A DNA stretch of 64,000 nt, taken from positions 303,401 through 367,400 of the forward strand of contig NZ_LXGN01000034.1 in the NCBI RefSeq assembly GCF_009372255.1, in the 5' to 3' direction. Shown here piece by piece: positions 17,377 through 28,165 of this stretch. Under the pieces are notes generated by a model that saw only the letters and a list, made by a program, of their open reading frames with translations, did no database searches and had not been told where the DNA came from. The stretch comes from Acinetobacter guerrae. Lineage in GTDB: Bacteria > Pseudomonadota > Gammaproteobacteria > Pseudomonadales > Moraxellaceae. Position numbers and translations under genes: made by a program. How positions within the stretch are numbered: the first letter of the stretch is position 1; each line of letters starts with the position of its first letter.

Positions 17377-20300
17377 TTAACCAATAAACTTACGTGCATT
17401 ACGGAACATACGCAACCATGCACCATCTTCAGTCCAGTCTTCTGGTTTCCAAGAATGCTGTAAAGCACGGAAATTACGCTCTGGGTGTGGCATCATAATC
17501 GTAGCTCGACCATCTTTCGAGGTCACACCCGTGATCGCTTCTGGTGAACCATTTGGATTAAGCGGATAATGTTGCGTCGGTTGACCTAAGCTATCTACAT
17601 AACGCAAGGTCACTTGATCATTGCTATTCAAGCTAGCCAAGTGTTCATTACTTGCAACCACACGCCCTTCACCATGCGCCACTGCGATTGGCAGAATAGA
17701 GCCCTGCATATCTTGTAGTAATACAGAAACTGACTTTTCTACGCGAACATTGACTGCACGAGCTTCAAAAACTTCAGAAAGGTTGCGGTGGAAACGCGGC
17801 CAGTTTTCTGCACCTGGAATCAGTGGTGCAAGTTGTGACAGCATCTGGCAACCATTACAAATACCTAAGCTAAAGGTACTTTCACGGTTAAAGAAGCTTT
17901 CAAACTGATCACGCAATTTTGGATTAAACAATACTGACTTCGCCCAGCCACCACCTGCACCAAGCACGTCACCATAAGAGAAACCACCACAAGCGACTAA
18001 ACCTTCAAAGTCTTGTAGATCAACACGACCTGCCAATAAATCGCTCATGTGCACATCGACAGTATTGAACCCAACTTTGTCAAATGCGGCTGCCATCTCA
18101 ACATGACCGTTGACACCCTGCTCACGCAAAATCACCATATTAGGACGGCGTGTTGCGATAAATGGTGCTTCAACAGGTTCGTTTAGATCGAAAGTTGCTT
18201 GTGCAATTAAACCTTTATGGTTTTGATCTGCAATAAGTGCAAATTCCTGATCGGCTGTTTCTACGTTATCACGTAGACGCTGGATCTGATGTGACACTTC
18301 TGCCCATGCTTGTTGTAGTTCGGCACGCGCTAATATTAAACCATTGATACTCAGTTGATCAGTGTTATTCACACGTCCAACCAAATGTATAGCATCTCTT
18401 AAATTCGAGCTTTCAATTTCAACTTGTAATGCATCCCAATCAGTGGCTTTAAGTTGTAAAACTGCACCAATTTCTTCTGCAAATAAACTTTCAATTGTTT
18501 GTGGTTCTAAAGCTGCACCTAAACGTGATGCAAACATCATTTCAGCCACAGCAGCCAACAAACCACCATCACCAATGTCATGGTAAGCTTGTATCAGACC
18601 GCGATTATTCCAATCTTGTATCAGATTAAAGAAATCTTTTAAATCTTCAAAACTGTCTACATCTGGCGTAATCGTACCAATGGCTTTATACACTTGGGTC
18701 AAAATCGATGCACCAATACGGAATTGACCTTTAGACAAATCAATACGTACCAGTACAGAACCATCAATATTTTTAAGTTCAGGTGTTAATGTTTTACGCA
18801 CGTCACTTACTGGTGCAAATGCCGTAATCACGCCAGACATTGGGGAAGTGACAGCTTTCTCGATGCCATCATCATTCCATGTAGTACGCATAGAAAGTGA
18901 ATCTTTACCTACAGGAATTGCAATTCCGAGTGCTGGACACATTTCCATACCAATGGCTTTTACGCCATCAAACAAGGCTTGATCTTCACCTTTTTGACCT
19001 GCTGCTGCCATCCAGTTTGCAGAAAGCTTAATATCACCCAATTGTTCAATATTTGCCGATGCAATATTGGTAATTGCTTCCGCAACCGCTAAACGCGCCG
19101 ATGCAGCAGGATTTAACAATGCCACAGGCGGACGTTCACCCATTGCCATTGCTTCACCTGTATAACCTTGCAAACTGGTCGTGGTTACTGCGGCATCCGC
19201 GACTGGAACCTGCCATGGACCGACCATTTGGTCACGCGCAACCATACCCGTAATTGAGCGGTCACCGATCGTGATGAGGAATGATTTGGATGCAACGGTT
19301 GGATTTTTCAAAACACGGAAAATTGCATCTTTTAAATCAATTTTTGATGTATCAAACTCGTTGCCTGTACGTTCAACAGTTTCATACGAACGCTGCATAC
19401 GCGGTGTACCACCAAGCATGACTTGCATTGGAATATCTACCGCATTGTCATGGAACAATGGATCTTCAACAGTCAAATGACGTGCTTCAGTTGCTTCACC
19501 CAAGACCGCAAACGGACAACGTTCACGCGCACAAATTTCTTCAAACAATTCTAACGATTCTGGGCGAATCGCAAGTACATAACGTTCTTGTGCTTCGTTT
19601 GACCAGATTTCCATCGGGCTCATGCCACGTTCCAACGATGGAATCTTACGCAAGTTTAAAATCGCGCCCAACTCATGATCATTGACCAGTTCAGGCATAG
19701 CATTGGATAAACCACCTGCACCGACATCATGAATCGATACAACTGGGTTAAAATCTTCCATGCGCCAACAAGTATCAATCACTTCTTGGCAACGGCGTTC
19801 CATCTCAGGGTTTTCACGTTGTACCGAAGCAAAGTCCAGACTTTCACCCATCGTACCGCTATCAACAGAAGATGCTGCACCGCCACCTAAACCGATCAAC
19901 ATCGCTGGGCCACCCAGAACGATCAGTAGATCTCCTGGTTGAATGGCATCTTTTTCGACATGGTCAGGACGAATATTCCCGTAACCACCTGCAATCATGA
20001 TCGGTTTATGGAAGCCTTTGACTTCGCCATTGACGTTTTGTTCAAAAGTACGGAAATAACCATTTAAGTTAGGACGACCAAATTCGTTATTAAACGCCGC
20101 GCCGCCCAATGGCCCTTCAATCATAATTTGTAATGGCGATGCCATACGTGAAGGTTTGCCGTAATTATCTTCCCATGGCTGCTCAAAACCCGGAATATTC
20201 AGGTTAGAAACAGTAAAGCCCGTTAAACCTGCTTTTGGTTTACCACCGCGACCTGTTGCACCTTCATCACGAATTTCACCGCCCGAGCCAGTTGCAGCGC

Positions 20301-21213
20301 CTGCAAAAGGAGAAATGGCAGTCGGATGGTTATGGGTTTCCACTTTCATCAAGATGTGAGCAGCTTGGCTCTTATATTTATATATAAAATGACCTGTTTC
20401 ATTGTCTTTCTTTGGGTAAAAACGCTGAGTGTCATAACCTACAATCACAGAAGCATTGTCTTTATATGCCGACAATACTTCATTCGGTGATTCTTTATAG
20501 GTATTTTTAATCATCTGGAACAAAGATAATGGCTGTTTTTCACCATCAATTGTCCATTCTGATCCAAAGATTTTATGACGACAATGTTCAGAGTTCGCCT
20601 GAGCAAACATCATCAATTCGATATCGTTTGGATTGCGCCCCAAGTCTGTAAATGCTTGAGTTAAATAGTCAATTTCTTGATCAGACAAGGCAAAACCAAA
20701 CTCATTATTGGCTTTGACAAGTGCTTGTTTTCCCTCACCCAAAATATCAATTGAATTTAAAGGTTTTGGCGGCGTTTCTAAAAATAAACGATGGGCATCT
20801 TCGATCTGGCTGAAAACTGTTTCAGTCATACGGTCATGTAGAGCCTGTTTAACCTCATTACTCAGTTCAGAAACACCTTTTAAGGTATATAAAATACCAC
20901 GTTCCAAACGATGCACTGGCGTATTACAGTTTTTAAAAATATCAGTCGCTTTAGATGACCACGGCGAAATGGTTCCAATACGTGGAGTCACCAAAACCTG
21001 AATTTCATCATTGGTCACTTGGCGCAATTCAAATACGCTGCCATCATTTAGAAGTTGCAATGCAGATTGATGCTGCTGCTCGTCGAGCGCTTGATCAAAC
21101 AGGTAAACCCATTGGCTGTCAAAGGCTTGGACAGAACTGATTGAAGATAAACGTGTTAATAGTTGAGCTTTCTTGAATGAAGAATGTGCTGGTGCACCGG
21201 CCACGATAAACAT
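17377..21213 (-). CDS. purL: Phosphoribosylformylglycinamidine synthase PurL
   Basis: The large single-chain FGAM synthase of purine biosynthesis (FGAR + glutamine + ATP to FGAM). At 1278 residues it is the proteobacterial full-length form. The N-terminal domain, the two ATP-binding halves ([21 protein letters not shown] about residue 290; [18 protein letters not shown]) and the C-terminal glutaminase with the nucleophile in [12 protein letters not shown] are all visible, as are the glutaminase histidine/glutamate at [10 protein letters not shown]. No frameshift is seen. It stands alone, closed by a strong terminator. Confidence 0.98.
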   Translation of the reverse strand: MFIVAGAPAHSSFKKAQLLTRLSSISSVQAFDSQWVYLFDQALDEQQHQSALQLLNDGSVFELRQVTNDEIQVLVTPRIGTISPWSSKATDIFKNCNTPVHRLERGILYTLKGVSELSNEVKQALHDRMTETVFSQIEDAHRLFLETPPKPLNSIDILGEGKQALVKANNEFGFALSDQEIDYLTQAFTDLGRNPNDIELMMFAQANSEHCRHKIFGSEWTIDGEKQPLSLFQMIKNTYKESPNEVLSAYKDNASVIVGYDTQRFYPKKDNETGHFIYKYKSQAAHILMKVETHNHPTAISPFAGAATGSGGEIRDEGATGRGGKPKAGLTGFTVSNLNIPGFEQPWEDNYGKPSRMASPLQIMIEGPLGGAAFNNEFGRPNLNGYFRTFEQNVNGEVKGFHKPIMIAGGYGNIRPDHVEKDAIQPGDLLIVLGGPAMLIGLGGGAASSVDSGTMGESLDFASVQRENPEMERRCQEVIDTCWRMEDFNPVVSIHDVGAGGLSNAMPELVNDHELGAILNLRKIPSLERGMSPMEIWSNEAQERYVLAIRPESLELFEEICARERCPFAVLGEATEARHLTVEDPLFHDNAVDIPMQVMLGGTPRMQRSYETVERTGNEFDTSKIDLKDAIFRVLKNPTVASKSFLITIGDRSITGMVARDQMVGPWQVPVADAAVTTTSLQGYTGEAMAMGERPPVALLNPAASARLAVAEAITNIASANIEQLGDIKLSANWMAAAGQKGEDQALFDGVKAIGMEMCPALGIAIPVGKDSLSMRTTWNDDGIEKAVTSPMSGVITAFAPVSDVRKTLTPELKNIDGSVLVRIDLSKGQFRIGASILTQVYKAIGTITPDVDSFEDLKDFFNLIQDWNNRGLIQAYHDIGDGGLLAAVAEMMFASRLGAALEPQTIESLFAEEIGAVLQLKATDWDALQVEIESSNLRDAIHLVGRVNNTDQLSINGLILARAELQQAWAEVSHQIQRLRDNVETADQEFALIADQNHKGLIAQATFDLNEPVEAPFIATRRPNMVILREQGVNGHVEMAAAFDKVGFNTVDVHMSDLLAGRVDLQDFEGLVACGGFSYGDVLGAGGGWAKSVLFNPKLRDQFESFFNRESTFSLGICNGCQMLSQLAPLIPGAENWPRFHRNLSEVFEARAVNVRVEKSVSVLLQDMQGSILPIAVAHGEGRVVASNEHLASLNSNDQVTLRYVDSLGQPTQHYPLNPNGSPEAITGVTSKDGRATIMMPHPERNFRALQHSWKPEDWTEDGAWLRMFRNARKFIG

Positions 21214-21310
21214 GTTGATTTTGGCTCCACGGGCAAGTCTTTTGGACTTTACCGCAATGTGACTTTAGAGAGAGCGCATATTCTACTGTGAAAAGGTCAA
21301 ATCAGCTAGA

Positions 21311-21541
21311 TGGAGAGCATGGATTTCTCCTAAGTTCTTCTATTATGACTTATATTTATTTCAAGAATGCATTCGCAGTAGGCAATTGATCGCCTTAAAT
21401 ATATACCTAAGAGATAAATTTATATGCAACAAAACACTTCAAATGTATCTGGATCTCATCTTTGACCCTGATTTCTATGCTCATGATCATAAATTACAAG
21501 CTAAAGAAAAGAATAGCTCAAATTTGGAATTGACCATATAA
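21311..21541 (+). pseudogene. Possible gene remnant in the purL-atuF gap
   Basis: The 357-base gap 21214-21570 has no annotated gene. An uninterrupted plus-strand frame from about 21311 to the TAA at 21541 gives 76 protein-like codons (YLRDKFICNKTLQMYLDLIF, then DPDFYAHDHK), but with no good start or ribosome binding site; the only ATGs are internal, the best being at 21439-21445. It may be the tail of a lost gene or chance in AT-rich DNA. I cannot name a family. The left part of the gap must hold the purL promoter. Confidence 0.25.
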
Positions 21542-21570
21542 GCGATTCTTTTCTTATTTTAAGTTTAGCT

Positions 21571-23511
21571 TTAACGTATATTTAATAAATGTTGACGCTT
21601 TTTCACCTGCTGCCCAACCTGTCCTACCAACGACTCGACCACGCCATCAACATCTGATTTGATCTGTTGTTGAATCTTCATCGCTTCAAGAACGAGTAAA
21701 GTCTGTCCTTTAACCACCTGATCACCAACATTCACCAATAAGTTAACAATTGCACCATCCATTGGCGCACGGATTTTACCATCGCCTATCACTTCAACTG
21801 CTTCAGGGGCTGCATAAGTGGTATTTTCAATTAGTAAATTTCCATTATCTGTATCTAGATAAAGCTGATTTTGATCAAGCACATAATCCAGTTTACGGCG
21901 TACACCATCCACATGATAAATGATCTGTGTTGCATTAATCTCATGAATATAAATAAGTATTTGCTGGTCACATAAAGAAACTGTTACTTGATCATGCTCA
22001 GTTTGCACACGCAGCGATATGTGCTGATCTGCACATCTGAGTTTTAATGGAAAAGGAATCTTAATTCCAGTTTGAAAAGCGGATTTTGCTAGATTGGTCT
22101 GAGTAAATAGTGCTGCCGAAACTGCGAATATTTCAAGATTTGGCACACATTGATGCAGGCTAATATCATCCTGAAAATATTGCTGAATAAATGCAGTATT
22201 GGTATCACCCGCTATAATTATGGGATGGCGTAATACATTCACCAAAAACTGTTTATTGCTATTTACACCAAGTAATACACAATCCTCTACAGCACGAGCT
22301 AACAAGCGAATTGCGTCCTGACGGGTTTTACCGTAAGCAATCACTTTAGCGACCATAGGATCGTAATATGGACTAATTTCGCCTTGTGGTAACATGCCAT
22401 GATCAATACGCACGTTTGGTAAATGAGCAGGTTGCCAACGTAATACTTTTCCAGTTTGCGGCAAAAAATCCTGACGTGGGTCTTCTGCATATAAGCGTAC
22501 TTCAATGGCATGTCCATTGAGAGTCAATTGATGCTGCTGTAAAGGGAGAACTTCACCATTTGCTACTCGTAATTGCCATTCAACCAGATCTAGTCCAGTC
22601 ACCATTTCTGTCACAGGATGTTCAACCTGCAAACGAGTATTCATTTCAAGGAAATAGAACTCCCCCGATTGATCTAACAAAAACTCAACTGTTCCTGCAC
22701 CCACATAATCACAAGATCGGGCGGCTGCAACGGCCGCTTCACCCATTTTCTGGCGTAATTCAGAAGTCATCACGGGACAAGGCGCTTCTTCTACAACTTT
22801 TTGATGACGGCGTTGAATTGAACAATCTCGCTCAAATAAATACACATAATTACCATGCGTATCACCAAAGACTTGAATTTCTACATGACGAGGGGCAATC
22901 ACCGCTTTTTCAATGATTAATTCACCTGAACCAAAAGCATTTTCAGCTTCGGAACGTGCTGTTTTTAAAGCTTCCAGAAGTTCAGACACTTGATGCACTA
23001 AACGCATACCACGTCCTCCACCACCAGCGGAAGCTTTAACCATCACAGGAAAACCAATTTTTTTTGCTTGCTCTGCTAAATATTCAATGTCTTGTTGATC
23101 GCCCTCATAACCAGGAACGCAGGGTACACCTGCCTCAATCATGGCAATTTTTGATAAACGCTTGCTCCCCATTAAATGAATGGCGGCTGCATTTGGACCA
23201 ATAAAAGTAATCCCATTGTCACTACAAGCTTGAGCAAAATCAGTATTTTCAGACAAAAAACCATAACCTGGATGTACCGCATCAGCCCCTGTTTTTTTGC
23301 AAGCTTCGACAATATTGGCGATAGATAAATAAGATTCAGAAACTTTGGATGCTCCAATATGCACTGCTTCATCGGCAACTTGAACATGGCGAGCATTTTT
23401 ATCAGCATCTGAATACACAGCCACGGTTTGATAGCCCATTGCTTTCGCTGTTTGCATCACTCGAACTGCAATTTCACCACGATTTGCCACTAATACTTTT
23501 GAAAATGCCAT
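21571..23511 (-). CDS. atuF: Geranyl-CoA carboxylase biotin-carrier/carboxylase (alpha) subunit AtuF
   Basis: The biotin-containing subunit of an acyl-CoA carboxylase: it carboxylates its own biotin and passes CO2 to the beta subunit. Residues 1-450 form biotin carboxylase (start KVLVANRGEIAVRV; glycine-rich ATP loop KASAGGGGRGMR near residue 159; EMNTRLQVEHPVTE near 290). The biotinylated lysine is in LEAMKIQQ near residue 612. At 646 residues it fits both methylcrotonyl- and geranyl-CoA carboxylases. Its position as last gene in an atuA-to-F order, without HMG-CoA lyase nearby, favours the geranyl form. Homology search against characterised MCC and GCC subunits would settle it. Confidence 0.8.
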   Translation of the reverse strand: MAFSKVLVANRGEIAVRVMQTAKAMGYQTVAVYSDADKNARHVQVADEAVHIGASKVSESYLSIANIVEACKKTGADAVHPGYGFLSENTDFAQACSDNGITFIGPNAAAIHLMGSKRLSKIAMIEAGVPCVPGYEGDQQDIEYLAEQAKKIGFPVMVKASAGGGGRGMRLVHQVSELLEALKTARSEAENAFGSGELIIEKAVIAPRHVEIQVFGDTHGNYVYLFERDCSIQRRHQKVVEEAPCPVMTSELRQKMGEAAVAAARSCDYVGAGTVEFLLDQSGEFYFLEMNTRLQVEHPVTEMVTGLDLVEWQLRVANGEVLPLQQHQLTLNGHAIEVRLYAEDPRQDFLPQTGKVLRWQPAHLPNVRIDHGMLPQGEISPYYDPMVAKVIAYGKTRQDAIRLLARAVEDCVLLGVNSNKQFLVNVLRHPIIIAGDTNTAFIQQYFQDDISLHQCVPNLEIFAVSAALFTQTNLAKSAFQTGIKIPFPLKLRCADQHISLRVQTEHDQVTVSLCDQQILIYIHEINATQIIYHVDGVRRKLDYVLDQNQLYLDTDNGNLLIENTTYAAPEAVEVIGDGKIRAPMDGAIVNLLVNVGDQVVKGQTLLVLEAMKIQQQIKSDVDGVVESLVGQVGQQVKKRQHLLNIR

Positions 23512-23522
23512 TTTTTAAATCC

Positions 23523-24353
23523 CTATTCAGCCCAATTTGGCAAGCGTTTTTGAATGAATGCCATTGTCCCTTCTTGCCCTTCAATACTGGCAACGGCTTG
23601 GGCAAATTGATGCGCAGCATCATCCAGCAAAGTGTCTAAAGGCTCAGTGAGTGTTCGATGTAATAAAGCTTTGGTATTTCGAGATGCTAATGGCGCAGCA
23701 CGTTTAATCTGTTGAATGGTGTCACGAAGCAATTGCTCAAGCTCAGTTTCATCACGCACCACTTCATGAACTACACCTAATTTGAGCGCAGTCTCACCAT
23801 TAAAGCGTAAACCTAGCAATGCCAAACGACGTGCTTGAGTTAATCCAATTCGTTTTACAACAAAGGGGGCAATTTGCGCGGGCAACACCCCTAAACCTGT
23901 TTCAGGTAAACCAAAATAAGCATTGTCACGGCTGATTGCGATATCAGAAACACAGACCAAACCGAATCCGCCACCGAGCACCGCACCCTCCAAAATTGCC
24001 ACAACCGTTTGCGGAGCCTGATCTACTTGTTCAATCATGGCACCAAAACAGCGATTAAAATCAACATAGGGCTGTAAGTTCTCTACATTGGTAGCTTCAG
24101 CACGTAATGCCGACATATCTTTAATATCGCCCCCAGCACAAAAGTGCCCGCCCTTACCGCGTAAGATCACCGCGCGGATCGAAATATCGTCTGCAATCTG
24201 AGCAAAGACCTGTTGGATCGCCTTGACCATTTTTAAACTCATGGCATTGCGACTATCTGCACGATTTAGCCAGAGCGTTAAAATACTGCCTTGTTGTTCA
24301 AGCTGGATACTGTCGTCCACTGCTAAATCACTCAGAGAAGTTGAAAGTGTCAT
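23523..24353 (-). CDS. atuE: AtuE, isohexenylglutaconyl-CoA hydratase-like
   Basis: A crotonase-family hydratase of 276 residues, expected to hydrate the carboxylated product of geranyl-CoA carboxylase. The oxyanion-hole motifs are GKGGHFCAGGDIKDM (about residue 65) and ILEGAVLGGGFGLVCVSDIA (about residue 118). The catalytic glutamate of hydratases is seen in LPETGLGVLP, so hydratase activity is likely. AGGAG lies 7 bases before the ATG. It follows atuD by 10 bases and precedes atuF by 11, a tight operon. Confidence 0.78.
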   Translation of the reverse strand: MTLSTSLSDLAVDDSIQLEQQGSILTLWLNRADSRNAMSLKMVKAIQQVFAQIADDISIRAVILRGKGGHFCAGGDIKDMSALRAEATNVENLQPYVDFNRCFGAMIEQVDQAPQTVVAILEGAVLGGGFGLVCVSDIAISRDNAYFGLPETGLGVLPAQIAPFVVKRIGLTQARRLALLGLRFNGETALKLGVVHEVVRDETELEQLLRDTIQQIKRAAPLASRNTKALLHRTLTEPLDTLLDDAAHQFAQAVASIEGQEGTMAFIQKRLPNWAE

Positions 24354-24363
24354 GTTTCTTCTC

Positions 24364-25524
24364 CTAGTTTTTCTGTTTTTTTGGCAAAATATCCATGAGC
24401 TTGCAGATGATGCCTAACATAATTTCATCTGCACCACCCCCAATCGAACCTAGACGACCGTCACGGTACAATTGCGATGCAGGGTTATCCCACATGAAGC
24501 CATTTCCTCCCCAATATTGCAGACAACTATCTGCCACTTCACGCGTTAAACGCCCTGCTTTAAGTTTTGCCATCGATGCCATCATGGTGACATTTTCACC
24601 CGCAATGTGTTGCTCACAGGCTTGATAGGTCAGAGCTTTTAAGGCTTCAACTTCAGTCATGAGTTCAGCAAATCGGAAGTGTACATATTGGTTATTGATG
24701 AGCGGCTGTCCAAACGTTGTACGTTCTTTGGTGTAATCAATAGTTTGTCGAATGACTTTTTCTAAACCACCAATCGCATTGGCACAGGCCCACATACGTT
24801 CCTCTTGAAACTGCATCATTTGCATCATGAAACCCATGCCTTCTGCACCAACCAAATTACGCTGTGGCACTCGAACATTATCAAAATAGACTTGAGCAGT
24901 CGTGGTTGAACGCATTCCCAATTTATTGAGGGGTTCTGAAAAACTAATTCCTGCGGTTTTTGCAGGAACAATTATCATAGACTTATTGACGTGTGGTTTA
25001 TCATCAGAAGTATTGGCAAGCAAACAGAAGAAATCTGCTTGAAGTGAATTGGTAATCCACATCTTACTGCCATTAATCACATAATCATCACCGTCTTTTT
25101 TTGCTGTAGTTTTGACTGCTGCTACGTCTGAACCCGCATGAACTTCTGATACAGCAATCGATGCCACATATTCGCCACGAATCGCAGGATTTAAAAACTC
25201 CTCTCTTAATTCCTTACCACCAAAACGAGCAAGCGCAGGTGTTGCCATATCGGTTTGTACACCAATGGCTAATGGCACACCGCCACATGCAGCGCGCCCC
25301 AATTCTTCTGCCACGACAAGATTATAAGAATAATCTAAACCTAGACCGCCATTTTCTTCAGGTTTACAGATACCGAGTAAGCCTAAATCTGCCATTTTCT
25401 TAAACACTTCATGAATCGGGAAACGCCCTGCTTCTTCCCATTCTGGAATAAACGGATTGAGTTCATTTTCTACAAACTGACGTGCGGTACGGCGTAAAGC
25501 ATCATGCTCTTCGGTAAATTTCAT
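24364..25524 (-). CDS. atuD: AtuD, citronellyl-CoA-type acyl-CoA dehydrogenase
   Basis: An FAD-dependent acyl-CoA dehydrogenase of 386 residues, in the Atu pathway oxidising citronellyl-CoA to geranyl-CoA. Family motifs include AVSEVHAGSDVAAVKTTA and KMWITNSLQADFF in the flavin-binding region, and QYWGGNGFMWDNP. The C-terminal segment reads GSIGGGADEIM, with glycine where medium-chain enzymes have the catalytic glutamate; branched-chain dehydrogenases place the base elsewhere, which fits a branched substrate. ATG 25524 has AAGGA upstream, so the 20-residue extension in the longer frame is not used. Confidence 0.78.
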   Translation of the reverse strand: MKFTEEHDALRRTARQFVENELNPFIPEWEEAGRFPIHEVFKKMADLGLLGICKPEENGGLGLDYSYNLVVAEELGRAACGGVPLAIGVQTDMATPALARFGGKELREEFLNPAIRGEYVASIAVSEVHAGSDVAAVKTTAKKDGDDYVINGSKMWITNSLQADFFCLLANTSDDKPHVNKSMIIVPAKTAGISFSEPLNKLGMRSTTTAQVYFDNVRVPQRNLVGAEGMGFMMQMMQFQEERMWACANAIGGLEKVIRQTIDYTKERTTFGQPLINNQYVHFRFAELMTEVEALKALTYQACEQHIAGENVTMMASMAKLKAGRLTREVADSCLQYWGGNGFMWDNPASQLYRDGRLGSIGGGADEIMLGIICKLMDILPKKQKN

Positions 25525-25645
25525 TATTTTTTTCCTTAAATTAAATCTTGTTGATTCAATCTCCCCAACCTCTTTTGACGACATAGTAGAGAAATAAATT
25601 CCTCTATAAAAAGCTTAGCAAAAGAGATTTCTCAGGGATGATTTC

Positions 25646-27259
25646 TTAAAATCTCGACACACCAAAACGAGTGGGATTTAACTCTCGTTGCTGTGCTTCA
25701 TAAATCGTTTGTAATAAAAATATCAATACCTTACGTGTATCACGCGGGTCGATAATGCCATCATCATGCAACATCGCAGTATTGAATAAAGCTGTTGATT
25801 GCTGTTCCAGTTTCACCGAGGTACTTTGCTCAAGAAGATCTAGCATTTGCGGGTTAGGTTCCATTCCCGACGCTTTTTGCTTAGCTTCAGCGACAATGCG
25901 TAAAACTTTACCTGCCTGCGCAGCCCCCATCACCGCAACATGTGAATTTGGCCAAGCAAAAATAAAATCAGGCGATAAACTCCGTCCACACATTGCATAA
26001 TTGCCTGCCCCATAAGAGCCAGCCACAATAATCGAGATTTTTGGTACGGTTGCATTTGCAACAGCCTGAATCAGTTTAGAACCATGTTTAATAATGCCAT
26101 TTTGTTCAGCATCGGTTCCCACCATAAAGCCAGTCGTATTATGCAAAAATAAAAGTGGCCGTTGGGTTTGCTCACAAAGATGAATAAACTGAGCTGCTTT
26201 TGCTGCACCTTGTGGTGTGATCGGGCCATTATTGCTAATCACGCCAACATGCATCCCGCCTATTTTTGCCCAACCACACACCGTTAAAGCATCATATTCC
26301 TGTTTAAATTCCAGAAAATCTGAATCATCGATCACACGTGTAATGATTTCTTTCATATCAAAAGGTTGCTTTGGGTCTTTTGGGATAATACCGAGCAATT
26401 CTTCGATTGAATAATGAGGCTCTTTGTAATCATAAATAGGCTGTGTGACGTGTTCTTTCCAGTTCAGATGCTCAAAAATTTCGCGGGCAATACGAATACC
26501 ATCAGCATCATTTTCCGCCAAATACTCTGCCACACCTGACACTTGGGTATGCATTTCTGCACCACCTAACTCTTCAGCCGTTGCAACTTCACCAGTCGCT
26601 GCCAACAGTAAAGGAGGACCAGCGAGTAGCATTTCAGTTTGTTTGCGAACCGCAATTACATAATCGGATAATCCCGGTTGATAGGCCCCACCAGCAGTCG
26701 CATTACCATGCACCACCGAAATTTGTGGAATACCTGCCGCAGACATGCGAGCCTGATTGGCAAAAGTCATACCGCCATTAGTAAATACTTCCGCAGCATA
26801 ATTCAGATTTGCACCGCCACTTTCAGTCAAGGTAATAATCGGTAATTTTTGTTCAAGCGCAATTTTTTGTAAGCGTAAAGATTTTTGTACGCCCATTGGA
26901 GATATGGTTCCGCCTTTAATTGCACTGTTACTGGCCGTTATTAAAGCTCGGACACCACTGACAAAACCGATTCCCGCAATAATGCCACCTCCTGCATCCG
27001 AGCCATCTTTATCATCATGCAGGTTATAACCAACTAGACTGCATAGCTCAATAAAAGGTGAATTGGCGTCAAGAAGTAAGCGCACACGTTCATGCGGTAA
27101 GATTTTGCCTTTTTTATCAAATTTGGGCTTTGCTGCATAAGATTTATCAATCCCTTTTTGCTGTATAGCACGAACATCTGCAAGCTGGTTCAGTAAAGCT
27201 TCGCGATTTTGTTGGTATTGTTCATTTCCTACTACAATTTCAGATTGAAGAATTGTCAT
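25646..27259 (-). CDS. atuC: Geranyl-CoA carboxylase carboxyltransferase (beta) subunit AtuC
   Basis: The carboxyltransferase subunit of a biotin acyl-CoA carboxylase, 537 residues, paired with AtuF. Both crotonase-like halves are visible: the N-terminal oxyanion region near LTESGGANLNYAAEVF (about residue 145) and the C-terminal HNTTGFMVGTDAEQNGI with GSYGAGNYAMCGR (about residue 405). GAAGGA precedes the ATG, which lies 3 bases after the atuB stop. Methylcrotonyl-CoA carboxylase is the alternative; the gene order and AtuA neighbour favour geranyl-CoA, but substrate-pocket residues were not compared against references. Confidence 0.8.
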   Translation of the reverse strand: MTILQSEIVVGNEQYQQNREALLNQLADVRAIQQKGIDKSYAAKPKFDKKGKILPHERVRLLLDANSPFIELCSLVGYNLHDDKDGSDAGGGIIAGIGFVSGVRALITASNSAIKGGTISPMGVQKSLRLQKIALEQKLPIITLTESGGANLNYAAEVFTNGGMTFANQARMSAAGIPQISVVHGNATAGGAYQPGLSDYVIAVRKQTEMLLAGPPLLLAATGEVATAEELGGAEMHTQVSGVAEYLAENDADGIRIAREIFEHLNWKEHVTQPIYDYKEPHYSIEELLGIIPKDPKQPFDMKEIITRVIDDSDFLEFKQEYDALTVCGWAKIGGMHVGVISNNGPITPQGAAKAAQFIHLCEQTQRPLLFLHNTTGFMVGTDAEQNGIIKHGSKLIQAVANATVPKISIIVAGSYGAGNYAMCGRSLSPDFIFAWPNSHVAVMGAAQAGKVLRIVAEAKQKASGMEPNPQMLDLLEQSTSVKLEQQSTALFNTAMLHDDGIIDPRDTRKVLIFLLQTIYEAQQRELNPTRFGVSRF

Positions 27260-27262
27260 AAT

Positions 27263-28147
27263 TTAATCCTTCTTTTCGAGTTGGTCTTTTAGTACCTCTG
27301 GAATAAAGGCACGATGGAAACCGTTAAATGACTGGCTATTGGTTGCATCTGCCAATGGATACATACGTGTTCCTTGCGAAGCTGCGCCATCAACTCTTAA
27401 AGTGACACCTGAAATAAACGCTGCTGCATCTGATAACAAATAGCAAATCGCGGATGAAATTTCAGATTCAGTCCCCATTCGTTTTAGGGGGACATTCCCT
27501 GCCAAGCTTGGAATAATCACTTTGGCAAAGTCACCACTATAATTGTCCATTCCTGATGAAATGATCCAGCCAGGTGCAACGGCATTGACTCGAACGCCTG
27601 AACGACCCCATTCAACTGAAGCTGTTTTGGTTAGATTGTCTACACCTGAACGCGCTGCACCTGAATGCCCCATACCTGGCATTCCGCCCCACATATCTGC
27701 GGTCATGTTAACAATGCTACCGCCATGTTTTGCCATCCATTGATTGTATGCTTCGCGCATTAGATAAAAAGTTGAATGCAAGTTATTACGGACTACAGCA
27801 TCAAAACCATTTGCAGAAATACTGTCTAAGCTCGAAGGAAACTGTCCGCCTGCATTGTTCACCAAACCATCAAGTTTGCCGAACTTTTCGATGACATCAG
27901 CAATCATATTCTTGACAGCTTCTTCATCACGGTTATCACAAACGGTGAAATGGACTTTGCCCCCATCGTCACTGATCTCAGCAGCGGTTTTTTCAAGTTT
28001 TTCAATTTTTCGCCCTGTAATCACAACTTGCGCACCTAGTGATGCAAGTTCGTGTGCTGTGCAACGCCCAATACCAGAACCACCACCCGTGACGATAATC
28101 ACTTTGTCAGCAAATGCATCTGCCCTAAAAATTGATTGATAGCCCAT
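27263..28147 (-). CDS. atuB: AtuB, short-chain dehydrogenase/reductase
   Basis: An SDR-fold oxidoreductase of 294 residues in the cytoplasm. The cofactor motif reads VTGGGSGIGRCTAH (about residue 20) and NNAGG lies near residue 97. The arginine in TGRKIEKLEK hints at NADP(H). In the active-site region the usual YxxxK tyrosine is not evident: the stretch is GHSGAARSGVDNLTKTASVE, where A or R stands in the tyrosine position, as in 2,4-dienoyl-CoA reductases of this superfamily. A dienoyl-CoA reductase-like role is thus possible. AAGGAGAG precedes the ATG. Confidence 0.75.
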   Translation of the reverse strand: MGYQSIFRADAFADKVIIVTGGGSGIGRCTAHELASLGAQVVITGRKIEKLEKTAAEISDDGGKVHFTVCDNRDEEAVKNMIADVIEKFGKLDGLVNNAGGQFPSSLDSISANGFDAVVRNNLHSTFYLMREAYNQWMAKHGGSIVNMTADMWGGMPGMGHSGAARSGVDNLTKTASVEWGRSGVRVNAVAPGWIISSGMDNYSGDFAKVIIPSLAGNVPLKRMGTESEISSAICYLLSDAAAFISGVTLRVDGAASQGTRMYPLADATNSQSFNGFHRAFIPEVLKDQLEKKD

Positions 28148-28165
28148 TTTGCGTTCTCTCCTTAC

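Noticed and set aside
23172..23639. Frames on both strands over the atuF/atuE junction
   Set aside because: Out-of-frame shadows of two genes with intact motifs.
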